From Gemmatimonadota bacterium (GTDB lineage: Bacteria > Gemmatimonadota > Gemmatimonadetes > Gemmatimonadales > Gemmatimonadaceae), in contig JAOUHR010000031.1 of assembly GCA_029884515.1 (NCBI GenBank), positions 1 to 11,894 on the forward strand: 11,894 nucleotides of DNA. The letters run 5' to 3'. The notes under the pieces were generated by a model. That model was not told the origin of the DNA. It made no database searches and saw only the letters and a program-made list of their open reading frames with translations. Numbering within the stretch: the first letter of the stretch is position 1; every line of letters begins with the position of its first letter. The position numbers were made by a program, and so were the translations under genes. Shown here piece by piece: positions 9,155 to 11,894 of the stretch.

Positions 9155-9930
9155 CAGTACCGCTCCAGCCGGCCGCTCGCCGGCATCGTGGCGCCGATCT
9201 GCCGCAGCGTCGCCTCGCGTGCGCCGAGCGTGGTGAGGTAGTACTGGTTGAGCATCGGGTCCTGCGGCGCGCGGAAGAGCGCCGCGCGTGTTGCCGCCGC
9301 GATCTCGTCGAGCGCCGTCAGTCGCGTCTGGTAGGAATCCTGGTTCATGCCGATGAAGCGCGCGCTCGTGTCCTGCCCGGCGAGGAAGGCCGCCGCGGCC
9401 TGGTACTGCTGCTGCGCCACCGCGAGTGTGCGGATCGCGTCGTCGCTGCTCGCGAAGCTCGGCGCGGATACCACGGCCTGACTCGCCGCCGGGATGCCGA
9501 GCGGGAGTGCGCCGGGCGCCGTCGCGGTCGCGCGGCCGAGCACGGTGCCACCCACCAGGAGCGCGAGGCCCGCGGCGGCGCGGAGCGTCCACGTGCGCAC
9601 CGGCGAGCGCGCGACCATCAGCGGCACCGGCCGCCCGGCACCAGGCCAGGCGGGTGCGGCGTGCGGCGCGGCGGCGACGGCGGCAGTCGAGGCAGGCGTC
9701 GCTCGCGCTGCATCCACGATGATCCCTTCCGCACGCAGTTGCGGCGCGAGCCGCGACCACGCGGTGAGCGGCTCCTGCGGCAGCGGCGCCATCGCGCTCA
9801 TCCGCACGAGGCGGCGGTACGCCGCCACCTCGGCACGGCAATCCCAGCACCCCGCAAGGTGCGTCGCCTCGTCGGCGGTGGGCGTGTCGTCCGCGACGGC
9901 GGCGAGTCGGTCAGTCGAGAGGTGTGACAT
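9154..9930 (-). CDS. Zinc-finger transmembrane anti-sigma factor
   Basis: A 258-residue protein with an anti-sigma ZAS motif at its N-terminus: HLAGCWDC gives His24-x3-Cys28-x2-Cys31, where the zinc-bound fold normally clamps the sigma factor. An Ala/Pro-rich linker (75-110) follows, then a single membrane helix (about 113-132), then an extracytoplasmic part of about 125 residues that is Ala/Gln-rich and helical, with the segment DPMLNQYYLTTLGAREATLR near the C-terminus. This tail occurs in many anti-sigma factors of this type and is a likely sensor or protease target. The ATG at 9930 overlaps the end of the sigma gene by 20 bp, with AGGA 8 nt upstream, and the stop overlaps the PDZ gene start. 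It would hold the sigma factor inactive at the inner membrane until a signal arrives. Confidence 0.9.
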   Translation of the reverse strand: MSHLSTDRLAAVADDTPTADEATHLAGCWDCRAEVAAYRRLVRMSAMAPLPQEPLTAWSRLAPQLRAEGIIVDAARATPASTAAVAAAPHAAPAWPGAGRPVPLMVARSPVRTWTLRAAAGLALLVGGTVLGRATATAPGALPLGIPAASQAVVSAPSFASSDDAIRTLAVAQQQYQAAAAFLAGQDTSARFIGMNQDSYQTRLTALDEIAAATRAALFRAPQDPMLNQYYLTTLGAREATLRQIGATMPASGRLERY

Positions 9931-10486
9931 GCTCCTGGTCCTGCGTCGGCGAGGTGTGGTCTACGAGATGCGCGAGCAACCGACGGAGCTTCGCGCGTGC
10001 CTTGAAGAGCTGGGACTTCGATCCCCCCGCGGTGATCCCCAGCTCCTGGGCGATCTCGTCGTGGGTGTATCCCTCCACGTCGTGCATCACGAACACCGTG
10101 CGCGCGCCGGGCGAGAGTTGCTGCACTGCGTCATCGATGCTGTGGGCGAGGAATGAACGATCCATGTCCTCCTCCACCGCGACCGTGTCGTCCTCCATGA
10201 CCACCTCGAGCTTCGCCAGCCGGCGCACCGACCGTAGCGCGTTCAGCGTGCGGTTCACCGCGATCCGGTGCGCCCAGGTGGAGAACTGCGAATCCCCACG
10301 CCAAGTGGGCAGTGCGCGGAAGATCTGGATCCAGACCTCCTGCGCGATGTCCGCCGCCTGGTCGGGATCCCCCACCAGCCGTCGTACCACGGCATCGATG
10401 CGCGGCGCGTGTTCGACCCAGAGGGTCCGCAGCGCCGTCTCGTCGCCATTGATGGCGCGGCGGATGGTGAGGTGGTCGGTGGCCAT
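9911..10486 (-). CDS. ECF-type RNA polymerase sigma factor (sigma-70 family, RpoE-like)
   Basis: A 191-residue protein of normal ECF length. Region 2 (about 20-90) contains DQAADIAQEVWIQIFRALP and FSTWAHRIAVNRTLNALR, the core-binding and -10-recognition helices. Region 4 (about 118-172) contains LSPGARTVFVMHDVEGYTHD and an EIAQELGITAGGSKSQLFKA helix-turn-helix that reads the -35 element. The acidic linker (96-110) is typical. It directs RNA polymerase to a small regulon when released from the anti-sigma factor encoded by the overlapping downstream gene. The ATG at 10486 is chosen because homologues begin shortly before region 2 and residues upstream look non-coding. It has no proper Shine-Dalgarno (GGA lies immediately before it), which fits a very short leader; a GTG at 10507 would add seven residues. 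The open frame continues upstream to 11773, but that part opposes the serine hydrolase gene. Confidence 0.93.
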   Translation of the reverse strand: MATDHLTIRRAINGDETALRTLWVEHAPRIDAVVRRLVGDPDQAADIAQEVWIQIFRALPTWRGDSQFSTWAHRIAVNRTLNALRSVRRLAKLEVVMEDDTVAVEEDMDRSFLAHSIDDAVQQLSPGARTVFVMHDVEGYTHDEIAQELGITAGGSKSQLFKARAKLRRLLAHLVDHTSPTQDQEHVTPLD

Positions 10487-10501
10487 TCCGTACAGTGAGT
10501 G

Positions 10502-10529
10502 TGTCACGCCCGCCGGTTCAAGGGTTGCC
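10502..10529 (-). promoter_or_regulatory. Possible ECF-type promoter of the sigma/anti-sigma/PDZ operon
   Basis: On the minus strand GGCAACC (10529-10523) resembles an ECF -35 element with the AAC core, and CGTGACA (10508-10502) begins with a CGT typical of ECF -10 elements, 14 nt further on (15 nt if the -35 is taken as GGCAAC). Transcription would start near 10495, some 10 nt before the ATG at 10486, which would explain the lack of a ribosome binding site there. ECF operons are often autoregulated. The spacing is slightly short and the match is by eye only. Confidence 0.3.
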
Positions 10530-10573
10530 TCAGGGGGCTGGGGATGCCGCGGGAGCGCGGGACGACGCAGAAA

Positions 10574-10592
10574 TGTGACACCGGAGTGTGAC
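10574..10592. repeat. Direct repeat TGTGAC spaced 13 bp, between divergent genes
   Basis: TGTGAC occurs at 10574-10579 and again at 10587-10592, just upstream of the hydrolase start and overlapping its ribosome binding site. The copies also frame ACAC-CGGA-GTGT, a small 4-bp-arm inverted repeat. A reversed relative, TGTCAC, lies at 10502-10507. The 13-bp period is a little over one helical turn, so a dimeric regulator could bind. TGTGA resembles a CRP/FNR half-site, but no proper palindrome is present. Confidence 0.3.
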
Positions 10593-10594
10593 CT

Positions 10595-11894
10595 ATGAAC
10601 TTCCGGGGCGTCGCCCACGTAGCTATACGTGTACGTACGCGTTTCCCGAGGCCCTTCCGCAGAATGCTGATCCCGCTCGTCACACTGACCGCCGCCCTGC
10701 ACCTCTCGGGCGGCCTTCCTGTCAGCACCCCGCGCGCCGTCGGCATGTCCGCCGACCGCCTCGCGACGGTGGATCACATCGTGCAGCGTGGGATCACCGC
10801 TGGTGCGTACCCGGGCGCCGCGGTGGTGATCGGCCGCCGGGGCTATGCCGTCTACCAGAAGGGCTACGGACGGCTGAACTGGTCCCCCAAGAGCGCCGCG
10901 GTCGACCCCGCCGGGAGCATCTACGACCTGGCCTCCCTCACGAAGGTCATCGCGCTCACCACCGCGGCGATGATCCTCCACGACGAGGGCAGGCTCCCGC
11001 TCGACGCCAAGGTGCAGTCCTTCCTGCCCGCGTTCACCGGCCCCAGCAAGGACCGGGTCACCATCGCGCACCTGCTCACGCACCGCTCGGGACTCCCGGC
11101 GGGCCGCCAACTCTGGAAGACGGCCCGAACACCGGCCGAAGCCCGCGCCCAGGTGCTCGAGACGAACCTCCAGACCGCGCCCGGTGCCGTCTTCAACTAC
11201 TCCGACCTCGGGCCTGCAGTGCTCGGCATGGTGATCGAGAGGATCACCGGCGAGTCGCTCGACAAGTTCGTGACCCAGCGGATCTTCTTCCCGCTCGGGA
11301 TGACCGACACGGAGTACCTGCCGGACCCTTCGCTGCGGAACCGCATCGCGCCCACGAACGCCACGCCGCCGCGCGGCTACCCGCTGCTCGGCGAGGTGGA
11401 TGACGAGTCCGCGTTCGCGCTCGGCGGCGTCTCCGGTCACGCCGGTCTCTTCGGGACGGCGACCGACCTCTCGATCTTCGCGCAGATGCTGCTGAACGGC
11501 GGCACCTACAACGGCGTGCGGATCGTCACGGACACGACCATCGCCCGCTTCATCACGCCGGTCGCGGACCACCGTGCGCTCGGCTGGGAGGTCGCGAACC
11601 AGGAGCGCGGCGCCGGGGAGTACCTCAGCGCACACGCCTACGGGCACACGGGATTCACCGGCACGTCGATCTGGCTCGACCCCGACCGCGACATGTTCGT
11701 GATCCTGCTGACCAACCGCGTGCACGCGGCCCGCGCGCGGCGTCCCGGCACGATCATCGCCGACGTCCGTCACGACGTCGCCGACGCGGCCGCGCTCGCC
11801 GTCACCGACGAGCCGCTCCTGCGCCAGGTCGCGTGGCCGCGTACCTTCCGGGTGGATCAGGCGGTGGACTGGAGTCCCAGGGTCCGCCCACTCG
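10595..11894 (+). CDS. Serine hydrolase, class C beta-lactamase fold (3' end outside window)
   Basis: The frame is open from the ATG at 10595 to the window end (433 residues visible). It has the three PF00144-type active-site motifs: Ser114-x-x-Lys117 in LASLTKVIALTTA, Tyr202-Ser-Asp in FNYSDLG, and His351-Thr-Gly in GHTGFTGTSIWLDP. GGVSGHAGLFGTATDLSIFA, before the third motif, is typical of this group. Such proteins are penicillin-binding-like DD-peptidases, esterases or cell-wall amidases; resistance to beta-lactams is not implied. A signal sequence is present: Arg-rich RVRTRFPRPFRR followed by hydrophobic MLIPLVTLTAALHL. I prefer the 10595 start because GGAG (10583-10586) sits 8 nt upstream. 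The alternative ATG at 10664 would give a shorter signal peptide with poorer ribosome binding. After residue about 395 the chain leaves the beta-lactamase domain (AWPRTFRVDQAVDWSPR), so a C-terminal extension or second domain may follow. It is divergent from the sigma operon. Confidence 0.88.
   Translation, partial: MNFRGVAHVAIRVRTRFPRPFRRMLIPLVTLTAALHLSGGLPVSTPRAVGMSADRLATVDHIVQRGITAGAYPGAAVVIGRRGYAVYQKGYGRLNWSPKSAAVDPAGSIYDLASLTKVIALTTAAMILHDEGRLPLDAKVQSFLPAFTGPSKDRVTIAHLLTHRSGLPAGRQLWKTARTPAEARAQVLETNLQTAPGAVFNYSDLGPAVLGMVIERITGESLDKFVTQRIFFPLGMTDTEYLPDPSLRNRIAPTNATPPRGYPLLGEVDDESAFALGGVSGHAGLFGTATDLSIFAQMLLNGGTYNGVRIVTDTTIARFITPVADHRALGWEVANQERGAGEYLSAHAYGHTGFTGTSIWLDPDRDMFVILLTNRVHAARARRPGTIIADVRHDVADAAALAVTDEPLLRQVAWPRTFRVDQAVDWSPRVRPL
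10616..10638. repeat. Inverted repeat CACGTA-GCTA-TACGTG followed by GTACGTAC palindrome
   Basis: CACGTA (10616-10621) and TACGTG (10626-10631) are exact inverted arms around GCTA, and the last base begins a self-complementary GTACGTAC (10631-10638). The cluster is unusually rich in TA and AC steps for this region. If the hydrolase starts at 10595 it lies within the codons for the signal peptide; if the start is 10664 it lies in the leader, where it could be an operator. No known regulator is assigned. Confidence 0.4.

Noticed and set aside
9155..9850. N-terminal extension of the PDZ protein frame upstream to 9850
   Set aside because: It overlaps the anti-sigma gene out of frame, whereas the ATG at 9154 has a good ribosome binding site and is followed at once by a signal peptide.
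10487..11773. N-terminal extension of the sigma factor frame upstream to 11773
   Set aside because: It is antisense to the serine hydrolase gene, low in complexity, and ECF sigma factors have about 190 residues.
10595..11894. Beta-lactam resistance gene
   Set aside because: The fold is shared by DD-peptidases, esterases and amidases; YSD replaces the YxN of true class C beta-lactamases and HTG replaces KTG, so resistance is not supported.

Overview
This is a dense, very GC-rich bacterial window, visibly near 70% G+C, with G/C-ending codons throughout. Gene order, overlapping starts and stops, and the protein families suggest a free-living Gram-negative-type bacterium. Gemmatimonadota is my best guess from overall style (short ECF sigma/anti-sigma modules, PDZ and serine-hydrolase proteins), but nothing here proves it. 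I found no rRNA, tRNA, CRISPR array, insertion sequence or phage gene.

Layout. (1) Positions 2-505 (+) hold the C-terminal part of the queuosine enzyme QueG. (2) Positions 496-5991 (-) are a tightly packed four-gene operon, read right to left: a membrane-anchored His-free cupredoxin, a Cu(I) P1B-ATPase (CopA), a luciferase-like flavin monooxygenase and a SulP anion transporter with a STAS domain. Adjacent genes overlap by 8 bp, overlap or abut, and lie 3 bp apart. Its promoter region at 6019-6065 is an AT-rich island with a perfect TTGACA box and overlapping inverted repeats of the ATACCC-N5-GGGTAT type, which resemble a CsoR-class copper operator. (3) Positions 6227-7992 (+) hold a prolyl-aminopeptidase-like alpha/beta hydrolase joined by a TGATG overlap to a membrane-anchored, matrixin-like zinc metalloprotease. 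(4) Positions 8021-10486 (-) are a three-gene unit encoding an ECF sigma factor, a zinc-finger transmembrane anti-sigma factor and an exported double-PDZ protein, again with overlapping ends. (5) Divergent from it, 10595-11894 (+) is a class-C-beta-lactamase-fold serine hydrolase that runs off the window.

How they work together. The copper operon reads as a full export pathway: copper-relieved promoter, membrane Cu(I) chaperone (cupredoxin with only Cys/Met ligands), then the ATPase. Two unexpected passengers, a flavin monooxygenase and an anion transporter, are probably co-transcribed. The sigma/anti-sigma/PDZ unit reads as an envelope-stress or surface-sensing module in which the PDZ protein may be the extracytoplasmic sensor or a partner of the anti-sigma factor. 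Peptidase-like and cell-wall-hydrolase-like genes flank it.

I see no clearly new defence or mobile system. The most interesting points are the composite copper operator, the His-free cupredoxin overlapping copA, the monooxygenase and SulP passengers, and the PDZ protein built into an ECF operon.
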